Positions 1 through 11,878 of a stretch of DNA of 64,000 nucleotides are shown here, in pieces. Origin of the DNA: Byssothecium circinans (lineage: Eukaryota > Ascomycota > Dothideomycetes > Pleosporales > Massarinaceae); contig ML976986.1 of NCBI GenBank assembly GCA_010015675.1, forward strand, positions 86,313 through 150,312, written 5' to 3'. The position numbers and the translations under genes are program-made. Position 1 is the first letter of the stretch, and each line of letters opens with the position of its first letter. The notes beneath the pieces were generated by a model. It saw only the letters and a program-made list of their open reading frames with translations, made no database searches and was not told where the DNA came from.

Positions 1-50
1 AGGTTGAGGCAATTACATTGATTTTCTGAGGGGTGGCCGATTTCTGAGCA

Positions 51-83
51 GTGTCCCGGAACCCCGGGTGTCCCGGAACCCCG
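51..83. repeat. Two direct copies of a 16-bp GC-rich unit
   Basis: The 16-base unit GTGTCCCGGAACCCCG occurs at 51-66 and again at 68-83, separated by one G. The rest of 1-499 shows no convincing coding frame and is read as the 5' flank of the regulator gene that follows. Confidence 0.7.
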
Positions 84-499
84 TCAGCTAGCTTAATTGC
101 ATGTCTTTCGGGAAGCGAGTCATCATTATCTTCCCCGCCATCGTCGAGATCTCCAAGTAGAGACCCGATACCGCCAACCAACTTACCTCCTCCCCCTTCT
201 GCGCCCGCCACACCAAGCCCTTCACCTCCCATCTGCCATAGAGCTCCATATCCAGATATTTGGATTCAGGAACTGACACTAAGCTGATTCGCTTTACGAT
301 TACACATGTCTTGGCAGTCGGACTGTTGTACGAGCCGACCAATAAAAGCAGAGTAAGCTGAATATGGTCGGCTGAACGTTCGACCACAGGCCATCGTATA
401 TCACTGCCGTCGAAGGTTTGCTTACCATTCTCAATCCTCGATGGAAAATATCAGTCCTTCACATATGCCTAGTGAGTCGTTCTGACAAGAACGGAAAGA

Positions 500-2401
500 A
501 TGGATAAGAATGACTACGTGCGAGGACGAAAAAGGCAAAGGAGGAGAGCACCGAAAACAAGATCAGGATGCATCACTTGCAAGTAAGCTTAGACTGCCGT
601 TTCATTAGACCATTCTAACTCTACGAGGATCCGGCGCGTCAAGTGTGATGAGGCGAAGCCTTATTGTGTCAAATGTACTTCAACAGGCCGCAACTGCGAC
701 GGCTATATACAAGACGTTGACAACAGGGTTGCGGCGCTAGCCAAATGCACAAGCCCACATCACCCACCGGATGCATGTGCGCTGTCTCTATTCAACGATC
801 GTGAACGCGAAACCCTATTTGCTGCTGCAATACCTCCGCTTCCAGACAAATGTTCGCCGTCGTACGAGCCCTCCAATGATCTCTTCACCTCGCCTTTCAT
901 GCCACTGGGCTTTCCCACGAATCATCTCCCAGGAAGGGCGTTCCATTACTTTATTCACCGCTCCTCGGTCGACCTGACTGGCCCTCTTCAATCACAAGTC
1001 TGGCAAGAGCACGTTCTGGGAGTTTGTTCCAAGAGCATCGCTGTGCAGCATGCCGTTGTGGCGCTCTCGGGGTTCCATGAACGGTACTCGTTCCCTGAAA
1101 ACCCGAGCTCAGAGGAACATTGTTGGAGGCAGTATTACCTTGCTGTAAGGACCTCGAAGGGTCTTGTCGAAAAGGCAGCTGCGGATAAGAATGCAAAAGG
1201 AAGAATTCCAGATGAGATCCTCATTTCGTGCGCCATATTCGTTACCATTGAGATTTTGTTAGGGAACACGGAAGAAGCAATCCGCCATCTAGAGTCCGGG
1301 CTGTCCTTGGTAGAGTCGTACGTGGGTAAGAGTCGCGGCCGCCTTGATCCCAACACCGTCGACCTAATTGGCTTCTTCGCACGCCTAGACCTCCAGGTTC
1401 TATCTTTCTCGCCGAAAAGGCATCAAATGTCCCTACATCCGGGTCTGTACGGGTCGCGTAACTCGCTTCAATCGAGGTTCATGAGCCTGCAGTCCCTTCC
1501 AAATGCCCCGTCAGCCTCGCTCTACCGATTGATCCGACGTATTCTGTACTGGATACGTCATTACGCGGCACCATTAAAGTACTCTTCTTCAGCATCAGCA
1601 GACCTCGAACATACACAGACTGAGCTGATCGCTGCTCTCGAGGCTTGGAAGACTACCTTCTTGGACGGCAAGGAAGAAGACTTATCTTGGATCACGCCCG
1701 CTTGTATAGGACCAAATCCTGTAACTTCGCACCTGCTCCTCACATACCACCTCACCAGCCTCAAACTCAAGACCGCACTCTCGGCTTCCGAGTTGATTTT
1801 CTGCGAGCCCGAACCTCTGAGTTCGTTTGGCGCGATCCTGTCCTACACTTTTGTCATCCTGCACCAGAGGAATAAGAAACTGTACCCTGTTTATCTCCCC
1901 ACAGGACAAACGCAAAGTGAATACTTTTTTAGCCTCGAAAGCAGTATCGTCGAAGCTTTATACTACACTTCCATCAAATGCCGGCACCCTGTTCTCCGAA
2001 GATGCGCGGTGGGGTTGCTTCGGTGTGCAGGCAGAGAAGGCGTATGGGACGGAACGATTATGGCTTTAGTATCCGACCATGTCATTAAGCTTGAGGAAGA
2101 GGAACAAGGAGACCAAAACACAACGCCCCTGGCAGCTTTGCAACTTTACAAAAAGGGAAACAAGGCCATGTACTGCACGATTTGGAGACTTGCTGCAGAA
2201 TTGAATCGCAAGTTGGTGTTGGATGAAGACGTCGAGGAGTTAAGAGGGTATCGGAAGGAGGTGGTCGAGGAGCGGTTGGTATGTAGTGTGGGAGTAGATG
2301 TACAGAGGGAGAGGAAGAGTGTGGAAGTGGAGTTTGGATGGTATTCTGAGGGGTATGGAAATGAAGGATGGAGATATGAGAGTAAGATGTTGAACTTTTG
2401 A
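500..2401 (+). CDS. Zn(II)2Cys6 fungal transcription factor
   Basis: Two exons, 500-582 and 628-2401, are joined across a 45-bp GT-AG intron (583-627), giving 618 aa. The splice falls inside the DNA-binding domain. Across the junction the residues read SGCITCK then IRRVKCDEAKPYCVKC, followed by TGRNCDGY, which is a complete Zn(II)2Cys6 binuclear cluster near residues 20-50, behind a basic RGRKRQRRR stretch. The remaining ~550 residues are mostly helical and resemble the fungal-specific regulatory domain of this family. The ATG at 500 is the only start that places the cysteine cluster in frame. These proteins bind DNA in the nucleus and regulate metabolism or development. The target genes cannot be told from the sequence, and the neighbouring EthD and MAPEG genes do not make an obvious biosynthetic cluster. 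Confidence 0.9.
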
Positions 2402-2869
2402 GGTCACGCAACAGAACGATGGAGCAGCGCACACGAGCGACAATGGCGTTACATGTCTCCCTGTCTTTGGCATCTTTCAAGCAATCGGGTATCGTTACTC
2501 GATTTTACACAACCTGTTGCGGTCTTTCCGGGTGTACGTACGGTAACTGTGACGGGAGTGCGACAGCGTACTAATGAGGGTGAAGGCGTTGTGGTCGCTG
2601 GGAATGGGAAGAGACTGCCACATTCAGATCCTAATGCAGGAACGCCGTGATATTGGAGGGAAGTGGCTGCTTCCTCTACAGATCCGGTATCGGAGGTTTC
2701 CATAATCGACTTGTGCGTGCCGTTTATTTTCTTCCTATCGTCCCTACCATTTACGTTTAGGGCCTTCCACTATGTCATATAATGTCCTTCATTTGATTCT
2801 TTCACCATCTCTCTCCCCTTCAATATCTCAACCCTACCTTCATCCAAACTCCTCGTCATCTTCTTCAAG

Positions 2870-3553
2870 ATGCTTCTCTCGTCCATCATCGCCACCGTCC
2901 TTCTCCTCGCAACCTCCTTCGCCTCCGCACTCGGTGGCTCAAAAGTCTTTCCTCCAAGATCGGACAACGACAGCCTAACTGCGGAAAATCACAAGTACGT
3001 CTTCGATGAAGCCAAGCCAGGGAACGATTTCTTTCGCCAGCCCTACATCCGCTTCATGGTTTTCTTCCGCATGAAACCCGACAAAGAAGCTTCCCGTCAG
3101 CACTGGAAGACCGTCCACGCAGACCTCACCTTGGCGACTGCGAACACTGGCGTTGACATCTTGCGCTACACACAGGTAGGCTTTCTCCCCACCCCACGAC
3201 GAACTCCGGTTTTACTCTCGTATTAATCCATGTTTTCCCAGTTCAACCAAGACCCCGCTAGCATCGACATGATTCAACCCATTGTGGAGAAGACCGGGGG
3301 AACCATCCTTGCATTCGATGGAATTGCAGAGTTTCACGCCAAAGACGCCGACTCGATTAAGAAATTCATGTTGCGCGCCTTCGATGACCCGAAAATCACA
3401 GCTGATATCAAGTTCTTCATTGACGAATCGGTTCCTCTGGGCTTCATGGCTGGGTACGATCAAGTGGTTTATGGTGGTGGAACTGAGACGTCGGGTGGAC
3501 ATCATGGCATTTGGCCGAACGATCGCCGCTTCGTGGTGGAGAAAGAGGAGTAA
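2870..3553 (+). CDS. Secreted EthD-domain (dimeric alpha/beta barrel) protein
   Basis: Exons 2870-3175 and 3242-3553 with a 66-bp intron give 205 aa. The first ~20 residues (MLLSSIIATVLLLATSFASA) form a clear signal peptide, so secretion or vacuolar routing is predicted. The body carries the EthD-like pattern: YIRFMVFFRMKP near residue 60, then W-K-x-V-H-A-D-L, GVDILRYTQF, and after the splice a GTILAFDGIAEFHAKD strand and an acidic helix ending DIKFFIDES. EthD-fold proteins are small ferredoxin-like dimers, some of them accessory to oxidation or polyketide chemistry. No substrate can be inferred here. A secreted EthD protein is somewhat unusual, because most known members are cytoplasmic. 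The ATG at 2870 is the one that gives the signal peptide. Confidence 0.75.
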
Positions 3554-3686
3554 AGCTGCTCTGTTTGCAGGAACCAGTCTGGTGCCCTATGAACCGGGGG
3601 AAGCAAAGCCAAGGGTTACGGGAGGAACGAGAAAGTACGTTGTATTTATATGAATCCTTCTGCTGACAATGGAATGAGTATCAACT

Positions 3687-4271
3687 CTAAGCGGCGCTCA
3701 ACTTATTTCCCGCTTTCCAATAGATCCGCAGCCACAGAAGAGACCCCACCCACCACGTGAATGACCGGAAGTAAGAGTACCTCTGCCTCGTAGTGTTGAT
3801 GTAAACGAATGTATACAATATTCTCAGTGCGAGGAACCCTCCAGCCGCGAAGTTCATCGTATCTAACTCAACCATCAGCGCTCCGATCCTTCCCCCACAA
3901 CGATAGAAAGGAGAAGAATACGCACCAGCAGGCAGACCAGCCAAATTCCCCGCAATCATGGCCCCAATAAAAAAAGGCGCGCTCTCCAGGCCATTCTTAT
4001 GCGCAGCCTTAGCTCGCTCGAAACGAGCGAAGACCTCAGCTGAAGCCACCTTCTGATAGCTAGCCACAGTACCGGTGCCGCGGGCGTTCACATTGTCCCA
4101 TTTCCCGTTGTTTGATTTCTTTATGAGAGTGACCTACATAATTGTCAGATCCTATTTTATTCATCGTGGTTCAGTAATGAGTGAAAATGGATCGGTACGT
4201 ACCGCGTATGCATGGGGCAGCTGGATCAGCAGCCAGAAAACGGGGATGGCGTGGAGGGAGTAGTTTGACAT
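3687..4271 (-). CDS. MAPEG-family integral membrane protein
   Basis: Three exons on the minus strand (4203-4271, 3926-4133, 3687-3862) encode 150 aa. The first intron is 4134-4202 and the second 3863-3925. Spliced, the protein starts MSNYSLHAIPVFWLLIQLPH, a first membrane segment. It continues through the cytoplasmic loop NVNARGTGTVASYQKV and a second segment with the family motif AAHKNGLESAPFFIGAMIAG. It then joins GLPAD to TMNFAAGGFLALRILYTFVY, where the second splice restores the conserved N-x-x-A-x-x-F-x-x-L-R helix. Four membrane segments and ~150 aa are typical of MAPEG proteins (microsomal glutathione transferase and eicosanoid-enzyme superfamily). The specific activity is unknown. Confidence 0.88.
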
Positions 4272-5744
4272 TGCGGCGGGTTGGAGATGGGGGGAATTTG
4301 TGAAAGCTTTTAACGGTGTTGTTAGTGAAAGATTTGAGAGAGCTCCCCAATGCTTTTATATATTTGGAGGCTTGATTGTGCGATGCACATGTGAGGCCGG
4401 GGCCGGGAAGATGGGCTTGCTGTATTTGGTTAGTGTGCAGGCGGCTTCATGTTTTCCAGTCGGCCATCGCGACGGCTGATCCTTCACCGGCTGTTAGTTG
4501 GAGATTACTCCTCTGTACACTCTTCAGATGCGCCCTTTTCTTGCGAGCTTTACCAAGGCTCCACATCGTTTCGCAAGCTCTGCTATATTCTGTTTGATCA
4601 GGTTTTAGGCAGCGATGAAAGAGACGTGGATGTCTCGCTGGCTTGCAACGTATCCTCTCGAGAAGATAGGTTTCTTTCACCACTCGAACTTCGACATTGT
4701 TTCTCCAGGGTCGAAAAGCAAGGACTATGGAATAGGAAAATGGAAGACCCTAAACGCCCCTTATCGCTCTCGGAGCCGAGGAGGAACGCTTCAGGTGTCC
4801 TGTACCACCTCGGAGGTTCGTTCAGCTTTCAGCCTTCATGCTGTCTAACACGAACTACATTCGCCCGAGGATAAGCACTGCATGATGAATTCCTTCTTAT
4901 GGACGAATGAACAGGAGGTCATTCACCTACTTATTCCAGTATGCTCAGCGAGCGCACGAACGAGACGTTGACCCGTGCGTGGTGGCCTTTCCAACGTCTG
5001 ACTGTTGTACGCATCTCTTCATCGTCGCATCGAAGACCTCTAGGCTACGCTGAGGACACTTGGAACGGCAATGGTGGAGGAGGAAGTAAGGCAAGAGAGC
5101 AGCGCGGGTATTAAGCAACGACATGATGATAATTACATTGAGAGTTGGTCTTGACGGTATAGCAGCAACGCGAGAGGATACCACGAAATCCCTGGAAATT
5201 GTAATTTTTTCCGCAAAACGATACGATAAATGCGAGACTGATTTTGGTACAAGCTACTCCACGCGAACGATGCCCTCTATATCCAAGACGTGGAACGGTG
5301 TCGAAGGTGAGAGGGGAGGTGAGAGCCACCACACCACACCCTTGTGGCCCCTTCACCTCACAACGGACTGCATTTTCAATACAATAATTCCTATTGTCCA
5401 TTTCCACTGTTTTCACGCACACAATACCAGTCGGCAATCTACGATTGGCTGTTTCTTGTTTTCCTCTAGCAAACGACCATGTTTCCCCGCGCTTCTCTTA
5501 TTGTCTCAGACAGCGTTTACGTCAGAGGGAATGGGAGCATCATTCGCGATCAGAAGCCTTCACTTTCACCATCATCGCTCCCAGCCACCTGATCAAACAC
5601 TAAACTTGCTCCGCCGTCTGCGACTGAAAACTTCAACATCCCACATCCTTTTCTTCCTACTCTCATACTCTCCTACTTTGCGACCAATCGACCACTACTT
5701 TTACACTTACTCAATCCATTCCTCACCTCAGAGAGCAACGCGAT
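4272..5744. other. Intergenic spacer, no convincing gene
   Basis: Apart from the TATA-like element, open frames here (for example 4449-4874 on the plus strand) have unremarkable composition, no family motif and no plausible splice partners. From about 5390 the sequence becomes pyrimidine-rich, typical of the promoter and 5' UTR of the plus-strand gene starting at 5745. Confidence 0.6.
4353..4365 (-). promoter_or_regulatory. TATA-like element of the MAPEG gene
   Basis: On the minus strand this stretch reads AAATATATAAAAG, about 80-95 nt upstream of the MAPEG start codon at 4271. Position and orientation suit a core promoter; no experimental support is available. Confidence 0.5.
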
Positions 5745-6774
5745 ATGCAGCAAGACGCAATGAAGCTTCAGACACCTCCCTACTCCTCCCCCACGACCCC
5801 GGAGCCTCCCAAACTCCAGGACAACTACGCGCAGGGAGCTCAAACTCCAATCTCCTCTCCCATCATAGCCTCCGACTTCGAGCTACGTGCACCGACGTTC
5901 TTCATCCCCCATGACCTCACCCAAGCTGAGATGGAAGCCGATCCGCAGCTCAAGCGCCTCCAGCAGGACCTCCTCATCTTAACCAGCATGAACGACAACA
6001 GCACCCTGAGCTGGCGCCCAACCTGGTTCTCAGCACCTGCGCTCGACTCAGCTTTCTGGACCCTGCAGAACCCGCCTGATGTCGTCACTGAACCACTTCC
6101 CCTCGGGCCCGCGCCGCTTGGGAGCCAGATCGTGGTCCGCCAGCAGGTCATGACGCGCCGTATGAGACAGGACGGTGACCGGGCACCAGCCTACATCACC
6201 ACGGTCGAGAAGTGGGAGCGTTATTGCGCGGTCTATGGCGTGCCGTGGGATTTTCTGTGCGAGGATCAGGTTCGGCTGATGAGGTTGGGACTAGCGAGGG
6301 ACGCGTCCGGCAGTGTCTGCGGTAAGTCCTCCTCTCCTTCCACGGTGAAGGTCAAGTCACCGAAGTATCTAACTTTCATACCCAGCACCGCCCACTTGGC
6401 CGCTCCACCCCGAGCCGCAGCACCCCAGCCAAGGCGAGTACATCCTAGCCGGGGAGACGCACAGCAGTCTTCCACTCAAATTCCACGGCATTGCGCTGGC
6501 CTATGGCAACGAGTTCGACGAGTGCATTGTCGTCCGCCCCGATGGCGCCTTGGAGGTCCGAGAGAAGGCGTGCGAGCAGTATCTGCGCACGTTTTCTCGG
6601 GGTAAGCGCTGGAGCTACCTTCCGTGGACCAAGGAGCAGGAGAAGAGCTGCCAGCCCCGTGTCCTGAAGCTGAAGTTCTGGAACACGGCAATGGAAGTCG
6701 AGATGGAGATGCAGGCGGCGGGTCAAATGACTGCGGACGTCGGGATGTGTTTGGAGGTCGAGACGATGGGATGA
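5745..6774 (+). CDS. Conserved-looking hypothetical protein
   Basis: Exons 5745-6321 and 6386-6774 with a 64-bp intron (6322-6385, GTAAGT donor, CTAAC branch, CCCAG acceptor) give 321 aa. I do not recognise a family. The N-terminal ~50 residues are proline/serine/threonine-rich and look disordered. The middle holds FIPHDLTQAEMEADPQLKRL and a tryptophan-rich segment around LSWRPTWFSAPALDSAFWTL. The second exon reads continuously as EYILAGETHSSLPLKFHGIA, then FDECIVVRPDGALEVREKA, and ends with an acidic tail. No signal peptide or membrane segment is seen. A second in-frame ATG at 5760 is an alternative start. Likely intracellular; function unknown. Confidence 0.7.
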
Positions 6775-8669
6775 GCTGCGAAGTGAAGCAGCGAAGGTCA
6801 TCGGATTAGAGATGATCGCAGGAGTGAGAAGTTTGCTGCAAGAGCAAGGGTTGAGCGGACTTGATCATTCGGAGCGACCGTTCTTGCTTCTTGTTCTCAC
6901 TTACTTCATTCACACAAAGGTCTGGGACGATCCTTGGCGTCTTTGGATGCGTATACCCCTTGCATAGCGCTGGAGTGAAGCGACGAGCATTGTTTGGGCC
7001 GTTATGGCACTTGGACTGGAGTGAGGCGGATTCGATCCGGCAGACACAGTTAGTTTATCATGCAATGCCATATTCAAAACCACAGCTCTCCTCACTATCT
7101 TAAGTATTGCATGTGTATCATTCCGTAAGCTTTGTGACGTGAACGAGCGTGTAATATCTGACAGTCCTGGCTTTCTTTTTCCATGGCACGGGAATACGGT
7201 AGCCTGAACGAAACAAAAGCAACTGAAGCAGAACCTATTCGCATAAAAAAATAGCCCCGCATTATATGCACAGTGATGTTAACAGGCGTGTTCACCCACC
7301 CAGTAGATGGAGTCTTGGTTGGCTGGCCATGCGGTCAACAGTCGGCGATCACTACCGGTCGAATCATTCATTAAAACTCCCCGCGCCGCAGAGTAGTACG
7401 AGTCCCAGAAGGAGAAAAGCTACATTTTTTTCCATCTATAGGTTAGACGAGAGCTATCGTGTATGCGGCAATTTAGGCGTGGAACAAGTGATTGAGACGA
7501 ACGAGCTGCGTTAGTCTATGCCACTCTATGCGAAGTATGGGTGTTAAGCGGGCGTGTAGATAGCGGATGGGGTTAGGCTTTGCGGTAGTTCGGAGTCGAT
7601 GGAGTGCGTGGTCGGATTAGGACTTGGAGGGTCCTGTTTGACATGAAGGAAGTTGTCTAGATTGACGTCTTGAGCTGGGCATGGTAACTGTTACGGGGAG
7701 TTTCTTGCTTTGAGCGCTCGACTTCTTGCGACTAGCATTGTAGAGGTATGGAAGGTGTCCTTTTCCTTGGAGAGACCGAGGGGCTTCTCTCTGGGGAACC
7801 TATATTTTGGCGTGAGAAGGTGTGTAGCACAGATGACACGCGTTAGCTTCCGCTTCCGTGAATTGATGGAGTGCATATGTACGGAGTAGTGATGGGTGTC
7901 GGCTACCAATCTAAGACTGCGTCCTAGGATATCTGTCATCTCGGTTGTATCCCATGTCTTTCCTTACCTCCAAGAATTCACATCCACACCAACCAATCAC
8001 CATTGCCTCCGCGAACTTACCGCTACCCGGTAAACGAATATATATCGATAAACGGCGCAGCACACCCATTCATGTTAGCCAACCAATCTGCCTGGCAGTC
8101 TTCGCTCCATCGAGCATTCTGGCTCAACTCGAACTATATTACACGGGATAAAAACACCCTTGCAGTTCCGCTAGGGCGGCGCATTGCGGACCATAGCCAA
8201 CGTCCGTTACGTCTGGAAGCGCAGACAGATTGATTGTAGATTGCGCTGCCACGAGGAAGACGGTCATGGACGGGGAACCGGACCTTGCGGGTGCAGAGAG
8301 GTGTGGATGGGAGGGTTGGCGAGGGAGTGGAGAGGTTAATTTTAGATTGATAGGCAGGAGTTGTTTCTCTGTTCAGATGTTTAAGAATGGATGGGACCGC
8401 TGCGTTGTGTGTCGTGAGTTTTGGGTAGCCACATTCGACTGAAGTACCGGTGTAGACAGAACAGGTGAATGACTGGAACAGACGACCCGGAAAGCTACCG
8501 CAATACAGCTAATATCATCCTCCTCCACCCTTCGTTCCTCCTTCTCTTCTCTCGTCCTCACTCCAACTGTCCATCATATAGACACCTTCATTCAAGCCCT
8601 CCACCTACCTAGACCTCAGTCCATACTGCTCAAGCCCAACCGAAATCGATCGAACAAGCCAAAGACACG
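6775..8669. other. Intergenic spacer, nothing recognised
   Basis: Nearly 1.9 kb lack a reading frame with coding character on either strand; short frames here begin at non-ATG codons or have no family features. The last ~150 bp (8510-8669) are pyrimidine-rich and look like the promoter and leader of the small secreted-protein gene. Confidence 0.6.
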
Positions 8670-8969
8670 ATGAAGATCTCCTCTCTCATTGCGCTGGTTG
8701 CGGCCACGGTAGCTCTCGCTTCACCGGCAGCTGTACGTCCTCATTTCTCTTGCGTGTATGATGCAGAGAACTAACCAAGTGTAGGTCAGCCTCGAGCGCT
8801 CCACCAAAGTGACTCGGGATGCCGACGGCACGAAGGTTCTGACGCCGTGTATCGAATGCCCTTGTGAAGGCTTCACTGGATACTGCACTTGCGTACGTTA
8901 TCTCAACTACCTCTTCGAGTGAATATTTGCTGACGAGTCAAGGTCCCGAACGGTTGCTGCTGCACTTGA
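8670..8969 (+). CDS. Small secreted cysteine-rich protein (candidate effector or metal-binding peptide)
   Basis: A three-exon mini-gene: 8670-8732, 8785-8892 and 8943-8969. The introns are 52 bp (GTACGT donor, CTAAC branch, GTGTAG acceptor) and 50 bp (GTACGT donor, AG acceptor). The product is 65 aa. Residues 1-17 (MKISSLIALVAATVALA) are a classic signal peptide. The mature part is short and charged, then packs eight cysteines into its last ~25 residues: TPCIECPCEGF, then GYCTCVPNG, and finally three consecutive cysteines before a terminal Thr. All splice joins keep frame and each exon is a whole number of codons. The C-x2-C-x-C, C-x-C and CCC spacing could mean a disulfide-knotted apoplastic peptide or a metallothionein-like metal ligand. 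The signal peptide favours the former. No known family is assigned. Confidence 0.75.
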
Positions 8970-9389
8970 TTGAGCAGGAACGAGGGAAACAATGGATCCG
9001 GTGGGCATCTGTTTCCGCCGGAATTCCTGGTTTCCCCGAATGATTGCATGGCTGTATACTAATGGATGGCGTGGGTTTCTGGCGTCTGGTTCAATAACGG
9101 GTCAAAATCAATGGTCAATGTCCAAGGTGGAGGTACTGCTCACGGGAGGTCCTTAGTTGGAGATAGTTCAACATCTGCAATGATCGGCTATAAAAAATCA
9201 ATGAGGAGATGTGACTCCTGGTGATGTAGTCGTTGTCTGACGTCGTCCGAGATGCTCCAGGTGTGTCAAATGTCAGGTCCCGCGTACGCCAAGCCTGACT
9301 AGTGGACCTCGGCTATACTTGCCCCTCAGGGTTCAGCTCCATAGAAAAGTTGCTTGCGATATTCTCTCCACTGCATCGACGCCGACGCC

Positions 9390-10710
9390 ATGTTCCAGAA
9401 CATATGCGCCATCCCGCTCGACCACGACCTCTTCACGCAGGCAGTGCATCCTGAAGAGCCAATTGTCTCTGTCGGGCTTGCCTCAGGCCACGTTCAAACT
9501 TACCGACTGCCTGCTGGCGCAAGCGACGACAGTGACGGCGACGAGACGCTCGCTTCTGAGAATGGCTTTGGGCACATAGAGACGGCGTGGAAGACGCGGC
9601 GGCACAAAGGGAGCTGTCGGTGTTTGGCGTATAGTCATGACGGGGCGCAGTTGTTCTCGGCAGGTACAGATGGCATCGTGAAGGTTGCGCATCTTACGAC
9701 GGGCCAAGTCGCCGCGAAGATTGCCGTGCCATTAGAACCGTAAGTGTACTGGATACGTCCCGAATGAGACAGTTCTGACAATCTCTAGCTCTTTAGGTGG
9801 CATTGATGCACCTTCAATCATCCACGCCCTCTCTCCACAGACGCTCCTCCTCGGTACCGACTCGTCAGCACTTCACTTGTACGATCTGCGAGCCCTTGGA
9901 CCAAAGGCTGCAGTAAAGCCGCAGCAAACACATCACCCCCACGACGATTACATATCTTCCCTCACGCCGTTGCCACCCACCTCGGAAAGCACAAGCGGGC
10001 TCAGTAAGCAATGGGTCACCACAGGAGGCACAACACTGGCAGTCACCGATCTGCGGCGAGGAGTCATGGTGCGGAGTGAAGACCAAGAGGAGGAGCTGTT
10101 GAGCTCAGTCATGGTGACTGGCCTTTCCAAAAAAGGTACAAGCGTTGGCGAGAAGGTGCTCGTTGGAGGCGCAAGCGGTATCCTTACCTTGTGGGAACGC
10201 GGCGTGTGGGACGATCAGGACGACCGCATCATTGTCGACCGGACGCCTGGAGGGGGAGAGAGCCTTGACTCGCTGGCTTTGCTGCCCGATGATATTGGCC
10301 CCAGAGGAAAAGTGGTCGCTGTCGGGCTCGGTAATGGGCTGATTCGCTTTGCTAAGATTGGTTCCAATAACATCATCGGAGAGCTTTCTCATGATGAGCT
10401 TGAGAAGGAAGGTGTCATTGGCTTGGGCTTTGACGCGGATGGACGAATGATTAGCGGAGGTGGGAGGACGGTGAAAGTCTGGGGTGAAAGGGGCCCTGAT
10501 GACAACGAGGATGAGGAGGCGGAATTGGTCGGGGGTGTAACAAACGGTGTGAAGCGTGGGCCGAGCGCTGACTCTGATGAGGATAGCGATGAAGAGATGG
10601 GGGGTAGCAGCGACGAGGAAAAGCCGACACAGAAGCGAAAGAAGAGGAAGAGGAACAAGGGCAAACAACAAAAAGCACACGGGATTCTCGGCTTTTCCGG
10701 TCTTATATGA
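9390..10710 (+). CDS. JIP5: WD40 repeat ribosome-biogenesis protein Jip5
   Basis: Exons 9390-9739 and 9789-10710 with a 49-bp intron give 423 aa. The N-terminus [20 protein letters not shown] followed by [20 protein letters not shown] matches the start of Jip5. So do the next blade [20 protein letters not shown] and [12 protein letters not shown]. Later blades include [28 protein letters not shown] and [14 protein letters not shown]. The tail is acidic ([16 protein letters not shown]) then strongly basic ([12 protein letters not shown]), as in nucleolar Jip5 proteins. Jip5 is a nucleolar factor linked to 60S subunit biogenesis in yeast. The ATG at 9390 is preferred over upstream non-ATG extensions because it matches the family N-terminus. 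Confidence 0.9.
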
Positions 10711-11878
10711 GAGTGGCAGCATCGCTCAGCTCATTTAAGTCTACCCCTAGGCGCCTTGCTCAAAGACTATGGACTAAGCTGGTACAATGGGAGTGGTACC
10801 GACGTACCGACATCGCTACCGCCAACGACGGGTCATCCTGTACACTAGCGCCAGCGAAACTACAATTGATACCCAGCCACGTGCTAGCAGTTGACATTTC
10901 TACACAGCATTTCGCGTGGGACGGGATACCTTCGACTGCATTGACGATACATGTTCGACGTCATCAAGTGACGAAAGACCTAATCGAGGCGCACTTAATC
11001 TCTAGCCTTCTTCATAAAGAGTGGCGAAATCTACGAAAAGTATCATGTTCAAATTCGTCTCCCGTCTGGTTTCTCTAGCTGATGGCAACTCGTAACTTGT
11101 GTTATTTATCAACATTCACTTCCTTCTATTTCGTGATTCATCTCATTCCTTCTGTTTTACGCTTTATTCCCAGTCGTTCTCCGTCACTCTGAAGAGTAGC
11201 CCTACACTCGCCGCGGACCTCACCATCCGCACCCAACATCACCTACTCAGCGGCCAAACTCTCCGGTATTCAGCAACCCGCATCAACCGCCCCCATCAAT
11301 CTCCACAGTCTCATCGAGGTCACGCCTCAACTCCGCATATACAAGCCGCATCCCGCATCCCGCATCCCCAGAATCCCCGATTTTCCTCCTCCACCTACCT
11401 CGTCATTTATCTCCCACGCCGCCATTGGCCACCACCATCTCGCTTAGCACCATAAGCAATCTTAGTTGATCTCTCTTAATTGCTTAATCTAACATCGCCG
11501 TGCTCGATTCAGGCAACGGACCGGAGATTCCGCGGTGGATGCGGTCTGGAGGATACGGCTGAGGCTGTGGAGGCTCGCGGTACTGTACGAGGTGGGTTCT
11601 TGGTTGGTGGATAGGAGGGAGGAGGAGAGAGAAGCCGGTGGTGTAGGAAGTGAATTAAGGGCGGTGGGCTTAGGGTATGCGGTCGAGAGTGCGACTTTGA
11701 TAGAGATGGGTATGGGTATGGGTAGGGGGGCGTGGGTGTGTGTACTGCTAGTCTGTTGGCGTGGGATATGTTTATATATCGCGCGTGAGCGGCAGCAGTA
11801 TATGAGATCCCACGAACAACGACAACCGACACTAGCACTATCAAAAACTTTCCAGTTGAGTAGTAAAGAGTCGAAAAC
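10711..11878. other. Intergenic spacer with promoter of the AA9 gene
   Basis: No coding frame with recognisable features. Short direct repeats of CGCATCCC occur near 11350. A minus-strand frame across 11509-12057 overlaps the AA9 first exon in antisense and is dismissed. The final ~110 bp carry a TATA-like element. Confidence 0.6.
11771..11778 (+). promoter_or_regulatory. TATA-like element upstream of AA9 gene
   Basis: TTTATATA lies about 100 nt before the AA9 start codon at 11879, on the coding strand. Confidence 0.5.

Noticed and set aside
4449..4874. 141-codon plus-strand open frame
   Set aside because: No family motif, no leader or splice context, and residue composition is unremarkable; likely chance.
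5123..5914. 263-codon plus-strand open frame
   Set aside because: It runs through a leader-like pyrimidine-rich region into another frame of the gene at 5745; the spliced 5745 model reads better.
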